64,000 nucleotides of DNA, taken from assembly GCA_030745875.1 (NCBI GenBank), contig JASLNT010000024.1, positions 1 through 64,000 on the forward strand. Direction: 5' to 3'. Shown in pieces: positions 43,876 to 52,763 of this stretch; position 1 is the stretch's first letter, and each line of letters begins with the position of its first letter. A program made the translations under genes and the position numbers. Source of the stretch: Phycisphaerae bacterium. Lineage in GTDB: Bacteria; Planctomycetota; Phycisphaerae; SM23-33. The notes under the pieces are model-generated. The model had not been told where the DNA came from, did not search any database, and saw nothing but the letters and a program-made list of their open reading frames with translations.

Positions 43876-45495
43876 ATGAAACAAAGCAGCATATTGATTC
43901 TACTATCGCTATGTCTCGGTTCAACGGCCCAAGCCGCCGACAAGGTCTACCAAGCCAATCCAAAACCGCCCACTGACGGACTCGTCGGCGCCAACTACAC
44001 CCCTGCGTATGCGGTAAACCAGGTTCAGCTCTGGCACGATTTCCGGGCGGATGTGATAGAGAAGGAATTGGCTGCGGCCAGCAAGTATTACGGGATCAAT
44101 ACGCTGAGGGTCTACCTCCACAACATCAACTTCGACAAGGAGAAGGATGTCTTCCTGGCGAACATCGAGAAGTTCCTGAAGATCTGCGCCAAACACAATA
44201 TCAAACCGGGCTTCTGCTTCTTTGACGATTGTCACCGTCACGCGGACATCTATCTCGAAAAGCCGACTAAGCCCATCAAGGGCTACCATAACGGTCGCTG
44301 GGCCGCCAGCCCCCAGGACCGCGACCGCGACCCCAAGAAGATCGAGAAGTTCAAGCCCTACATCCAGGAAGTAATCCGCCCCTTCAGGAAAGACAAGCGC
44401 GTGTTGTGGTGGGAGATCTTCAACGAGCCGAGAATTAAGAAAGGGAATTTCTCCGACACTCTCCGAAGGGAGGGCTACAAGTGGGCCAAGGAAGTCAAAC
44501 CCGTCCATCCGGTGCTGGCCTGTTGGAATGACAACGAAGCCACGGACATAGTAAACGCCCACAATTACAGGTGGGGCTCGGGAGGCTGGGACCGACAGGC
44601 TGACATGAACCCAAAGAAAGGCACGGTTTTCACCGAGGCTGGCGCACGATGGTATGCGCCGCGGCCGAGCAACGGCGAACCGTGTGAGATTATCCACTGG
44701 CTCGAAAAACGACGCGCCGCGGGCAAGAGCGCCCCTGGCGTGTACCTGTGCTGGGAACTGCTGGTGGGGAACTCCAACTGCAGGTGGTACTGGGGAACCA
44801 AACACGGATCACCGGAACCCACGGTTCCCTGGTGCGGGCTGATGTGGCCCGACGCCACACCAGTGTCATTCGCAGAGTCCGAGGCATGCCTCAAATACGT
44901 GACGGGAAAATGCAACGCGCTTTTCTACGATAATTTTCAGGACAATCCCCAGACCGCATCCCGCGCCGGATGGAAGACTTTCGGGTCCGGCGGCGTCAAA
45001 GGCAGCGGCGTGTTGAAAGTTGCATCGGGATCCAAAAAGATCGCCGGTGATCCGGCGTGGAAGGACTATGTGCTTGAGGGAGTCGTTATGCTCAAAGGCC
45101 AAACCGGAAACGCCGGATTGGTCTTCCGCGTCAACAAACCGGGCGATCACAGCGACCAGATGCAGGGGTACTATGTCGGCTTCGATACGAAGAAGCTCTA
45201 TCTTGGAAAGATGAACAACAACTGGAAACCGCTGGCCGAGTTCGATTTGAGCAAGCTCGACTGCAAGGTTGCCCCCGGGGTTTGGAACCAGATCAGGGTC
45301 GCGGTCAAAGGAAATCGCATCAGGGTGTGGTTCAACAGAATGCATCCCTCTTCCGACCCGAAAAAAGGGCTGAGAATAGACGTCACAGACAAAGCATCGC
45401 CGGTCCTTTCGGGCGCTATAGGCGTGCGGGCTCACGGCATGGACGCCTGGTTTGACAACATTGTGGTTGTTCCTGTAGGCATGGTCGGGCGTTGA
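43876..45495 (+). CDS. Exported GH5-like glycoside hydrolase with C-terminal DUF1080-like lectin fold
   Basis: A 539-residue exported protein (signal peptide ILILLSLCLGSTAQA). Residues about 35-340 form a TIM-barrel hydrolase. Glu184 in EIFNEP is the probable acid/base, and Glu254 in VFTEAGARW the probable nucleophile, the arrangement of clan GH-A. Residues about 345-535 look like the concanavalin-like fold seen in DUF1080/3-keto-glucoside hydrolase proteins (GLVFRVNKPGDHSDQMQGYY, VRAHGMDAWFDN). It probably cuts a beta-linked polysaccharide outside the cytoplasm. GAGGAA precedes the ATG. It is divergent from the radical SAM-led operon, so it may trim or recycle the exopolysaccharide, or may be an unrelated scavenging enzyme. 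Confidence 0.8.
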   Translation: MKQSSILILLSLCLGSTAQAADKVYQANPKPPTDGLVGANYTPAYAVNQVQLWHDFRADVIEKELAAASKYYGINTLRVYLHNINFDKEKDVFLANIEKFLKICAKHNIKPGFCFFDDCHRHADIYLEKPTKPIKGYHNGRWAASPQDRDRDPKKIEKFKPYIQEVIRPFRKDKRVLWWEIFNEPRIKKGNFSDTLRREGYKWAKEVKPVHPVLACWNDNEATDIVNAHNYRWGSGGWDRQADMNPKKGTVFTEAGARWYAPRPSNGEPCEIIHWLEKRRAAGKSAPGVYLCWELLVGNSNCRWYWGTKHGSPEPTVPWCGLMWPDATPVSFAESEACLKYVTGKCNALFYDNFQDNPQTASRAGWKTFGSGGVKGSGVLKVASGSKKIAGDPAWKDYVLEGVVMLKGQTGNAGLVFRVNKPGDHSDQMQGYYVGFDTKKLYLGKMNNNWKPLAEFDLSKLDCKVAPGVWNQIRVAVKGNRIRVWFNRMHPSSDPKKGLRIDVTDKASPVLSGAIGVRAHGMDAWFDNIVVVPVGMVGR

Positions 45496-45610
45496 GAGAA
45501 TGCTAAAGGATGAAGCTCCCGGAGATTCGGATGCGGCGGTTGGGCCCACTCGATCGCGACGCGTAAGTTCGCGGGTTTCTCTGCAATGCGACCGGACTGG
45601 AAAGCGTTTG

Positions 45611-45638
45611 TTGATAGTGAGATAATAGATGATATGCA
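45611..45638 (+). promoter_or_regulatory. Candidate promoter of the tri-haem HzsA-like gene
   Basis: TTGATA (45611-45616) and TATGCA (45633-45638) are 16 bases apart, 36 bases before ATG 45675. Confidence 0.35.
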
Positions 45639-45674
45639 TACCCCGCGTCAGGGGGAGCAAACCAGGAGATCGAC

Positions 45675-48614
45675 ATGCCTTACAGGATGACAGTTGCGGC
45701 GGTTTCTTCGATGCTTGTTGTTGCGATTGCGACACTGCCGACTAACCGCGCCGAAGCAGCCGGACCGAAAATGGTCGTCACCGCCTCTTCAGTGCATCCC
45801 GGGAATTATCCGGCGAAATACGCATTCGACGGTAACGCGCGCACACGATGGGCCTCGCGCACACCAATTGGCCGCAACGGCGAGTGGCTGCAGATCGATC
45901 TGGGCAAGTCTTTCCCGATCAACGACATCTCGATTCGCTGGGAAACCGCACACGCGACGCAATACAAGATACTGGTGTCCGACGACGGTAAAACCTTCAA
46001 AGTAGTCCACACGCAAACCGCCGGTAAGGGCGGAACAGAGAAGATCTCGGGCCTCAATGGCAAGGGGCGTTTCGTCCGTCTGCTGGCGACCAAAGCCAGT
46101 TCTCACAATCTCGCGTCGATATGGGAGTTCAGTATCGGCGGGATCAAGATCGCCAAAACAACCACCGCCCCGCCGCCGGAGCCCAAACCAATTGACGCAT
46201 CAGCATTGACGAAACTCGGCGTGAAGGAAATCGTTTTCGCAGCACGCGAATGCGGAGCCGACGGACACTGGTACGCAAACTTCGGATACTACTCCTACGA
46301 CTCCAAACGAAAACTCTTCCGCAAGGAAGGAAGGCTGTGCAAACTCGACCTGGCCACGGGCAAGATCACGCTCCTGGTCGACGATCCGGAAGGATCGGTG
46401 CGAGACCCCGCGGTTCATTACGACGGAAAGACCATCGTATTCTCGTGGCGTAAGAGCGGGACCGACCCGTTCAATCTCTACCAGATCAATTCAGACGGAA
46501 CCGGACTCAAGCGGATCACCAAGACCCAGTACGACGATATCGAGCCGACATTCCTGCCCGACGGGAAGATCATGTTCGTTTCGAGTCGAGTGAAACGATG
46601 GGTCCAGTGCTGGCTGACGCCGGTTGCGGTGCTGCACTACTGCGACGCCGACGGTAAGAACATCCGGCAGATATCGGCGAATGTCGAGCAGGACAACACC
46701 CCCTGGCCGCTTCCGGACGGACGAATCCTCTACATGCGATGGGAATACGTGGACCGCTCGCAGGTCGACTACCACCACCTCTGGACGACCAATCCCGACG
46801 GGACCGGGCAGATGGTCTACTTCGGGAACATGCACGCAGGGTCAGTATTCATCGACGCCAAACCGATTCCAGGCACGAGCGACGTGCTGCTGATCAATTC
46901 GCCCGGGCACGGAGGCAACGAGCACACCGGGGCGGTGGCGATTGTCAGCGACAAGAACGGGCCAGACGACAGAGGTTCGATGCGGAATATCACCAGAAAC
47001 GGGTATCGCGATCCGTACGCCATATCGGCGGACACCTTCATCGCCGCACGCAGGCGAGACCTGGTGATGCTGAATCCGCGAGGCCAGACCACCACAATTT
47101 ACACTCTCGACAAGAGGTTCGGAGGGGGTTGTCAACTGCACGAACCGCGCCCGCTCATCCCCCGAAAACGCGAGCGGTTGCGTCCGCCTCGCGTGAATCC
47201 TTCGATGGCGACCGGGCAACTCATGCTTATGGACGTCTATAACGGGCGGAACATGAAGGGTGTCAAGAAAGGCGACATCAAAAAACTGCTGATCGTTGAA
47301 TCGCTGCCCAAACCGGTGAATTTCACAGGCGGCATGGACCCGATGAGCTACGGCGGGACATTCACGCTGGAACGCGTACTGGGAACTGTGCCTGTCGAGG
47401 AAGACGGATCGGCGAACTTCCTCCTGCCCGCCAAACGAGCGTTCTTCTTCGTGGCGTTGGACGCAAACAACAATTCGGTAAAGCGGATGCACAGTTTCGT
47501 CAGCGTAATGCCCGGAGAAATGACCAGTTGCGTGGGTTGTCACGAAGAGCGTAAGAAGATCGTCAGCAATCGCCCCACCGGCGGACGGCCTCAGGCGATG
47601 AAACGCACCCCCAGCACAATTACGCCCAACAAGGGCGTGCCCGACATTTTCGACTTCCCGCGCGACATCCAGCCAATACTCGATAAACACTGCATCAAGT
47701 GCCATAACTCCAAAAAGCAAAACGGCAGCGCGATCCTGACAGGCGGACGCGGGCCGATCTTCTCAACCAGCTACTTCACGCTCACGTGGAGGAAACAGTT
47801 CACCGACGGGCGGAATATCGCCGTAGGAAACCGCGCTCCGCGAACTGTGGGCTCCGGATCCAGCCCGATCATGAAGAAGATCACGGAAGGTCATAACAAG
47901 GTCAAACTCTCCCAGCAAGAGCAGGACACGATCAGATACTGGATCGAGGCCGGGGCGCCGTATCCCGGCACGTACGCAGCCCTCGGGTGCGGATCAATCG
48001 CCGGATACCAGCAGAACCGCCAGGTAAACACCGACCGCGGTTGGCCCGAACTGAAACCATACCAGGCTGCGATCAAGAAACGCTGCGGTTCATGCCACAA
48101 ATCCCGCACAAAGCTCCCATCCAGCATTGCCGACGAGTTGGGAATGTCGTTCTGGCGGTTCAACAACAGCGACCCGCGCCTCAAATACAGCCGCCACCGC
48201 CTCTTCGACTTCACCAATCCCGCCCAATCGCTACTGCTGACAGCCCCGCTGGCGGAAAAAGCCGGCGGCCTGGAGCCTCCGAAGAAAACCAAAGACGGTA
48301 AGGACATTCCCCGTTGCGAGAAGGTTTTCAAAGACACAAACGATCCGGACTACAAGGCGCTGCTGGGTCTGATCGCAGCCGGAAAGAAGAACCTGAACAC
48401 CATCAAGCGATTCGACATGCCCGGTTTCAAACCGCGCCCGGGCTACATCCGCGAGATGAAGCGATACGGAGCCCTTCCAAACTCGTACGACAGGGAGAAG
48501 GATTCGATAGACACCTACGCAGTCGACAAGAAGTATTTCGAATCGCTGTGGTACTACCCGCCCGGAACCAAGGCTCCCAAAATGTTCAACAACGTCAAAG
48601 GCGGTTCTGACTGA
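45675..48614 (+). CDS. Exported discoidin-HzsA-like protein with three CxxCH haem motifs
   Basis: A 979-residue exported protein (signal peptide about 8-30, ending near AEAAG). A discoidin/F5-8C-like domain at about 35-160 (AFDGNARTRWAS, WLQIDLGKSF) suggests carbohydrate or surface binding. Propeller blades of the WD40/TolB type follow (about 200-500: FSWRKSGTDPFNLYQINSDG, FPDGKIMFVSSR-like). The HzsA-like C-terminal part has CVGCH (Cys619), CIKCH (Cys673) and CGSCH (Cys804), so three c-type haems can be attached. It differs from the di-haem relative at 4157-7579 by the discoidin head and the third motif. It probably acts as a periplasmic or surface redox protein; the electron partner and substrate are unknown. 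Its last 20 bases overlap a convergent glycosyltransferase gene. Confidence 0.85.
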   Translation: MPYRMTVAAVSSMLVVAIATLPTNRAEAAGPKMVVTASSVHPGNYPAKYAFDGNARTRWASRTPIGRNGEWLQIDLGKSFPINDISIRWETAHATQYKILVSDDGKTFKVVHTQTAGKGGTEKISGLNGKGRFVRLLATKASSHNLASIWEFSIGGIKIAKTTTAPPPEPKPIDASALTKLGVKEIVFAARECGADGHWYANFGYYSYDSKRKLFRKEGRLCKLDLATGKITLLVDDPEGSVRDPAVHYDGKTIVFSWRKSGTDPFNLYQINSDGTGLKRITKTQYDDIEPTFLPDGKIMFVSSRVKRWVQCWLTPVAVLHYCDADGKNIRQISANVEQDNTPWPLPDGRILYMRWEYVDRSQVDYHHLWTTNPDGTGQMVYFGNMHAGSVFIDAKPIPGTSDVLLINSPGHGGNEHTGAVAIVSDKNGPDDRGSMRNITRNGYRDPYAISADTFIAARRRDLVMLNPRGQTTTIYTLDKRFGGGCQLHEPRPLIPRKRERLRPPRVNPSMATGQLMLMDVYNGRNMKGVKKGDIKKLLIVESLPKPVNFTGGMDPMSYGGTFTLERVLGTVPVEEDGSANFLLPAKRAFFFVALDANNNSVKRMHSFVSVMPGEMTSCVGCHEERKKIVSNRPTGGRPQAMKRTPSTITPNKGVPDIFDFPRDIQPILDKHCIKCHNSKKQNGSAILTGGRGPIFSTSYFTLTWRKQFTDGRNIAVGNRAPRTVGSGSSPIMKKITEGHNKVKLSQQEQDTIRYWIEAGAPYPGTYAALGCGSIAGYQQNRQVNTDRGWPELKPYQAAIKKRCGSCHKSRTKLPSSIADELGMSFWRFNNSDPRLKYSRHRLFDFTNPAQSLLLTAPLAEKAGGLEPPKKTKDGKDIPRCEKVFKDTNDPDYKALLGLIAAGKKNLNTIKRFDMPGFKPRPGYIREMKRYGALPNSYDREKDSIDTYAVDKKYFESLWYYPPGTKAPKMFNNVKGGSD

Positions 48615-49698
48615 TCGCGCGCAAGAGGCGGTCGAAGCGCCCGACCATTGTTGACAGTTCGTACCGCCTGAGGCGCTGGCGGGCGTTGGCGGTAAGTTTC
48701 GCGGCCAGGGATTGATCGTCCAGAAGCTTCTCCATCGCATCAGCCAGAGCCTGCGGAACGCCCGCTTCGGCGCGGAGGCCTTCTTGCCCGTCGATTAGCA
48801 TTTCATCAAACGCGGGAATGTCGGAAACCGCGACAGGCGTTCCTGAGGCAAACGCCTCGAGCACCGCGATGCTGGATACTTCACCCTTCGTCGACAGGAC
48901 AAAGACATCCGCCGCCGCCAGCACGCCGGGAATGTCGTCTCGATGACCTGCGCAGATGATCGTATCGTCCAGGTCCGCGGCTTTGATCTGCGCGCTCATT
49001 TCCGCCGAATCAGTACCCCGCCCCGCCAACACGATGCGGAAATCGCCCCGCCTTTGTTTCAGCAACCGCCCCGCCGCCAGCAAGGTCTCGAAATCCTTGT
49101 CGGGCATAACGTTAGCGACTTGCACTATCGTCTTAACGCCCGCGGGCACACCAAGATCGACCGGGCTTGCCTCAGCGAACCGAGTCGGATCGATCCCGTT
49201 GCGAATCAGCGGGGCACGGCGTCGGGGAAGTCCGAGATCGACAAGCATTCGTCGCTGGGCGCCGGTGATGCAGACAACCGATTGCAGCAGACCCATCTTC
49301 CGATAGCGCCTGAGCCTGGGAACGAAATTGCCCGACTGGCCTTCGGGGCGAGAGTGACACCAGCATATCGTCGGGACGCACCGGCAGGCCGGAAGTCCGG
49401 CGAGAGTTGAATAAAACAGAGCGTCGCGAGGGGCCGTTACGCAGATCACTACATCGATTCTGCGGCGTCTGATGATTCTCGCCAGGCGCCACGGGCCCAG
49501 CGGATCGCGTTTGAACTTCGCCAGACCGTCGTAAACAACGGCTCCGGTCTGACGCAGCGGCCCGGCGAGCTCGCCGCCGCCTTTTACCGCGGCGGCGACA
49601 AACTCGCAGGCTCTTCCATGCAGGGCGTCGATCAGGCGCAACGCCGTTGTCTCGGCTCCGCCGGCGACGAATTTTGACATTACGACAAGTACGCGCAA
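48595..49698 (-). CDS. Glycosyltransferase family 4 enzyme
   Basis: A 367-residue GT-B enzyme with the loop FVAGGAETTALRLI at the N-terminus and a C-terminal donor domain with VMPDKDFETLLAAGRLL, LAGRGTD and the block VLSTKGEVSSIAVLEAFASGTPV (first Glu in GEVSSIAVLE, second eight residues later). The start is TTG 49698 with GGGAG 6-7 bases upstream. It lies at the end of the NIPSNAP-side group and is transcribed towards the tri-haem gene, with which it overlaps for 20 bases. It probably adds a sugar during exopolysaccharide synthesis; donor and acceptor are unknown. Confidence 0.9.
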   Translation of the reverse strand: MRVLVVMSKFVAGGAETTALRLIDALHGRACEFVAAAVKGGGELAGPLRQTGAVVYDGLAKFKRDPLGPWRLARIIRRRRIDVVICVTAPRDALFYSTLAGLPACRCVPTICWCHSRPEGQSGNFVPRLRRYRKMGLLQSVVCITGAQRRMLVDLGLPRRRAPLIRNGIDPTRFAEASPVDLGVPAGVKTIVQVANVMPDKDFETLLAAGRLLKQRRGDFRIVLAGRGTDSAEMSAQIKAADLDDTIICAGHRDDIPGVLAAADVFVLSTKGEVSSIAVLEAFASGTPVAVSDIPAFDEMLIDGQEGLRAEAGVPQALADAMEKLLDDQSLAAKLTANARQRLRRYELSTMVGRFDRLLRAISQNRL

Positions 49699-49737
49699 GT
49701 CAAACTCCCGCTATGGTTGTCTCTGGATCCGCAGCGT

Positions 49738-50565
49738 TTATATCTGCGAACACTTAAGCGGTTTGAGGAAGTAGTTGTAGATCTTTGAGACCGTGCCCGC
49801 ATACAGCTTCATGCCCCGCATCTTCTTCCACACCGGGTGTCCGCCGAAAGCCTTCCAGTGCTCTCCGTGGGCCTTCCTGTCCGGAGCCGAAAGCATGTAC
49901 GTCAGGTTCGGCACGTTTCCGCCGATGAGCATCTCGCCGAAGAAGACCGGAGCCAGCTTCGTGTCGCGCATCACCTGCGTCTCGCCGTTGTTGAACATGT
50001 GAACCTTGCGGCGAGCAGCGTCTTCGTTGTGGCTTTCGTAGACACGGACTTCGAAGATACGGTCCTTACCGGCCTTGGTTTCAGCGGGCAGTTCGAGAAC
50101 GGGAATGCACTCAAAAGCCTTCATCAGCCAGCTCTCGATGCGATTGTACATGGGGTCCTTCTTTGAACCGACCAGGAAATCCTTTGCTGCGGCCTGGTAG
50201 GCCGTGTCGGCCGCCAGTTTCCCGTTCAACGCCGTCATCAAGTCGAGCGTCTTGTAGGGTATAAGCGTCCACAGCGTCAGATCATCGCCCTCGCACAGTT
50301 CGAACACGCCGACGCGATCGATCCCCAACCGGTTCAGTGCCGGAACCAACGCCTTGGCGAAGTAGTCCTTGATGATGGCCTGCTTCTCGGCGCTCGGAAT
50401 GCGATAGGCCCTGAGTTCATAATACTCCTGGTGTTTGTGGTCTTTCTTGCCTACCGGGCCGCAAGTTCCACACTTGGCTGACGCTGATGAACCCGTCATC
50501 GTAACCGCAGCAGCAGCGGCCACCGAACCGGTAAGGAAACTTCTACGATCGATCTTCTTCTTCAT
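49738..50565 (-). CDS. Tat-exported NIPSNAP-family protein
   Basis: A 275-residue protein with a twin-arginine signal (DRRSFLTGSVAAAAAVTM), then a short Cys- and His-rich linker (CGTCGPVGKKDHKH) and two NIPSNAP-type ferredoxin-like domains: YYELRAYRIPSAEKQAI at about 48-145 and FEVRVYESHNEDAARRK at about 165-260. NIPSNAP domains are dimeric alpha/beta barrels with no single known reaction. Exported members are common in planctomycetes. AGGAAAGG lies just before ATG 50565. It is placed between the ChaN-like lipoprotein gene and a glycosyltransferase gene on the same strand, but no link to polysaccharide synthesis is evident. Confidence 0.9.
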   Translation of the reverse strand: MKKKIDRRSFLTGSVAAAAAVTMTGSSASAKCGTCGPVGKKDHKHQEYYELRAYRIPSAEKQAIIKDYFAKALVPALNRLGIDRVGVFELCEGDDLTLWTLIPYKTLDLMTALNGKLAADTAYQAAAKDFLVGSKKDPMYNRIESWLMKAFECIPVLELPAETKAGKDRIFEVRVYESHNEDAARRKVHMFNNGETQVMRDTKLAPVFFGEMLIGGNVPNLTYMLSAPDRKAHGEHWKAFGGHPVWKKMRGMKLYAGTVSKIYNYFLKPLKCSQI

Positions 50566-50641
50566 AATTCAACCTTTCCTAAGATGTTGTTGTAGCTTCG
50601 TATCTCACGTTGTAATGCGGTCTGTCCCGTACGACTGACAA

Positions 50642-51754
50642 TCAATCGGCGGAATCATCCGAATCGGTTTTCTTGTCTTCAGGAGGCTCGGCGAGAGTAT
50701 AAATAACTACGTCGGCCCGGTCTTCATCAACCGGCCGAAGCTCCCTGGCGTGGGCGTTTTGCAGGCTGATCGTCAGTATCTTCAGGTCCGGATTGAGATC
50801 GAGCAGATACTGCACCGTACCACCGTCGAAATCAGTATGAAACTGCCCGACAAGGTGAATCACTCTAGCTAGACCGCCGTCAAGTCCCTCGACGATCGAT
50901 CCGGCCATCGTAGCGTCCCATAGAAGCTGCGCCCGGAAGAAGGTGCTGAGGTCCGGCTGGCGACGGGACATTGGGCATCGGGCTCGTGCGGGGCATTTCG
51001 CCGGCTGTGTTGTTGCAGGCATCGTTGCGGGCCTTGTGGTCGGCCTGGTCGCGGGCTTGCCCTTGCGCTTAACCGGCGGGGTCGAATGGTGACTCATTTC
51101 CCCCATGAATCGCCTGGCGTACGACCCGGTCAATATGCGTGAGGGGATAAAGTATCGTTTCCTCTCGGCTGGAGGATGAGCCCAAAGCACCCCGTATCCC
51201 TGCTTGCGGGCCTGGACGACGTATTGTCGCGGGGCGTTGGCGGCTATCAGGGGCAGGCGTGCGTCGCGGGCGGCGTCGACAATCGGTTGATACCAATCGT
51301 CCCATTTGCCCTTGGCGGCCCAATTCGCAGAACCGGTTTGCTCTACGAATTCGGCCTGTGATATCTCACCGGCCAGATACGCATCGACAATGCGCTGCTC
51401 ATCGCGCTCAAGCATCTCCATCGACACGCCCGCTGGCGGAGCAAGGTTCATCGCATCAGAAACCAGCGCCAACTCGACCTCGTGGGCGACCGCATCTCTG
51501 TGCTGCTCGCCGACAAGGATCACGTCGGCCCACCGCATGGCGTTGCGAACATCATCCCATGAGAGGCTTCTGGCGGTGTGACCGGAGAACATCGCAAGCC
51601 CGCGAGGCGCTGAGAGCTTTCGAGCGGTCGGAATCGCCCCGGATGCGCCCCCGTCGGTTTCAACGAAGAAATGAGCCCTGCCGCATCCTCCCGTCGCGAC
51701 AATAACCACCGCCCCCACCGCCGCAAAAACCATTCTCTTCATGAGTTTTTTCAT
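50642..51754 (-). CDS. ChaN/Tiki-family haem-binding-type lipoprotein
   Basis: A protein of about 370 residues with a hydrophobic start and a lipobox-like VATGGC, so probably a lipoprotein. The conserved DVILVGEQHRD segment carries the Gly-Glu-x-His motif of the haem-uptake ChaN/Tiki family, and IHLVGQFHTDFDGGTVQY is the second conserved block. In some relatives these motifs bind haem or metals; others are metalloproteases, so the role is uncertain. A low-complexity insert of the type TRPTTRPATMPATTQPAK at about 240-265 is a planctomycete-like linker. The start is set at ATG 51754; ATG 51742 (MKRMVF) is possible too. The gene lies at the end of the polysaccharide operon, 61 bases past the GT2 stop. 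Confidence 0.8.
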   Translation of the reverse strand: MKKLMKRMVFAAVGAVVIVATGGCGRAHFFVETDGGASGAIPTARKLSAPRGLAMFSGHTARSLSWDDVRNAMRWADVILVGEQHRDAVAHEVELALVSDAMNLAPPAGVSMEMLERDEQRIVDAYLAGEISQAEFVEQTGSANWAAKGKWDDWYQPIVDAARDARLPLIAANAPRQYVVQARKQGYGVLWAHPPAERKRYFIPSRILTGSYARRFMGEMSHHSTPPVKRKGKPATRPTTRPATMPATTQPAKCPARARCPMSRRQPDLSTFFRAQLLWDATMAGSIVEGLDGGLARVIHLVGQFHTDFDGGTVQYLLDLNPDLKILTISLQNAHARELRPVDEDRADVVIYTLAEPPEDKKTDSDDSAD

Positions 51755-51815
51755 GCTCAGAACAATAAGCCAAGAGACCGCAAAATGCAACAGTCGCCCC
51801 GCAGCGGTCGGAGCG

Positions 51816-52763
51816 TTATCCTCGTATCATTGAGGCAATTCGACCGCCAAGGCGAGAAAACAGTTCAGCGACTATACCCCAGGCGTAGAGCAGATTGCTT
51901 TTCTTCCCCATCGCCAGGCCCCAGACGGTGTGCAGCAGGCACGTCCCTGCAAACTCGTATCCAAGCAACAACACGGTTCCGGCGCCGCTGTCGTTACACT
52001 CGCACGCGGTGTGCAGGGTTGACGATACGAGCATGCGGCCCATCCTCACGCGATCGGGACGCCCGCCCGGGTGCGGATCGTGCAGCACGGTCAGATCTTC
52101 TGCGAGGAACACCGGGCGCTCCACTGCTATGCGGAACCCCAGGTCGCGGTCCTCACCCAGAACGTATCCGCAGAAAAACTCGTCGTCGAAGCGATACTCC
52201 CCCGCGGCCTCGCGACGCATCGACATCAGACAGCCCGACATCGGTTTTCCGGGCGTCAGTCGTGCTCTGAGCTTTGGTCGCAGAGCTACGTAACGTGCGC
52301 TGCAGAGGCGCGGAGCCCAGCGTATCTCTCCGAGCATCTTGGCCAGGAAGTTCCACAATCTGCGACCGAATCGACTCTCCGCCGGAGGCGGGACCGGTCG
52401 AGCCCCAATAGCGGCAATCGCACCGACCGGATCCTGATCGTACATTTCAACCAGATCGGCCAGACAGTTCTCCGGCGGGATCACATCGTCGTCCACCATC
52501 ACCAGTATCTGACCCGAAGCAAGCTCCATACCGCGGTTGCGCGAGGCGCTTGCCGACGGTTTGTCAGTGCGATATTCACAATATTCAAATGCGACGCCGG
52601 CGGATGTTATTGATTCGCCAAGGCCTGCGGGAAGCTCCTCCTGTCCGTCATTGACAATGACTATTTCATCGGGCGATCGTCTCTGAGCGAGCAGCGCATC
52701 GACCGTTCGCGCAAGCGAGTCCGGGCGATTGTGAGTTGGGATGATAACGGATACTCTCGTCAC
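51816..52763 (-). CDS. Glycosyltransferase family 2 enzyme
   Basis: A 315-residue GT-A enzyme with VSVIIPTHNRPDSLARTV at the start, the DxD-like motif MVDDDVIPPENC at about 95-105 and the late GEDRDLGFRI block, which usually supplies the catalytic base. It probably transfers a sugar to the growing exopolysaccharide unit in the cytoplasm; some such enzymes have a C-terminal membrane-associated part, here LLLGYEFAGTCLLHTVWGL. The frame is open far upstream, to 53393, but the first true residue is GTG 52763, because it overlaps the flippase stop as GTGA and has GGGGGGAG a few bases upstream. Translation is therefore coupled to the flippase. Confidence 0.92.
   Translation of the reverse strand: MTRVSVIIPTHNRPDSLARTVDALLAQRRSPDEIVIVNDGQEELPAGLGESITSAGVAFEYCEYRTDKPSASASRNRGMELASGQILVMVDDDVIPPENCLADLVEMYDQDPVGAIAAIGARPVPPPAESRFGRRLWNFLAKMLGEIRWAPRLCSARYVALRPKLRARLTPGKPMSGCLMSMRREAAGEYRFDDEFFCGYVLGEDRDLGFRIAVERPVFLAEDLTVLHDPHPGGRPDRVRMGRMLVSSTLHTACECNDSGAGTVLLLGYEFAGTCLLHTVWGLAMGKKSNLLYAWGIVAELFSRLGGRIASMIRG

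Noticed and set aside
43690-43884. 65-residue N-terminal extension of the radical SAM protein
   Set aside because: Its composition is not protein-like and it spans the promoter and start of the divergent GH5-like gene.
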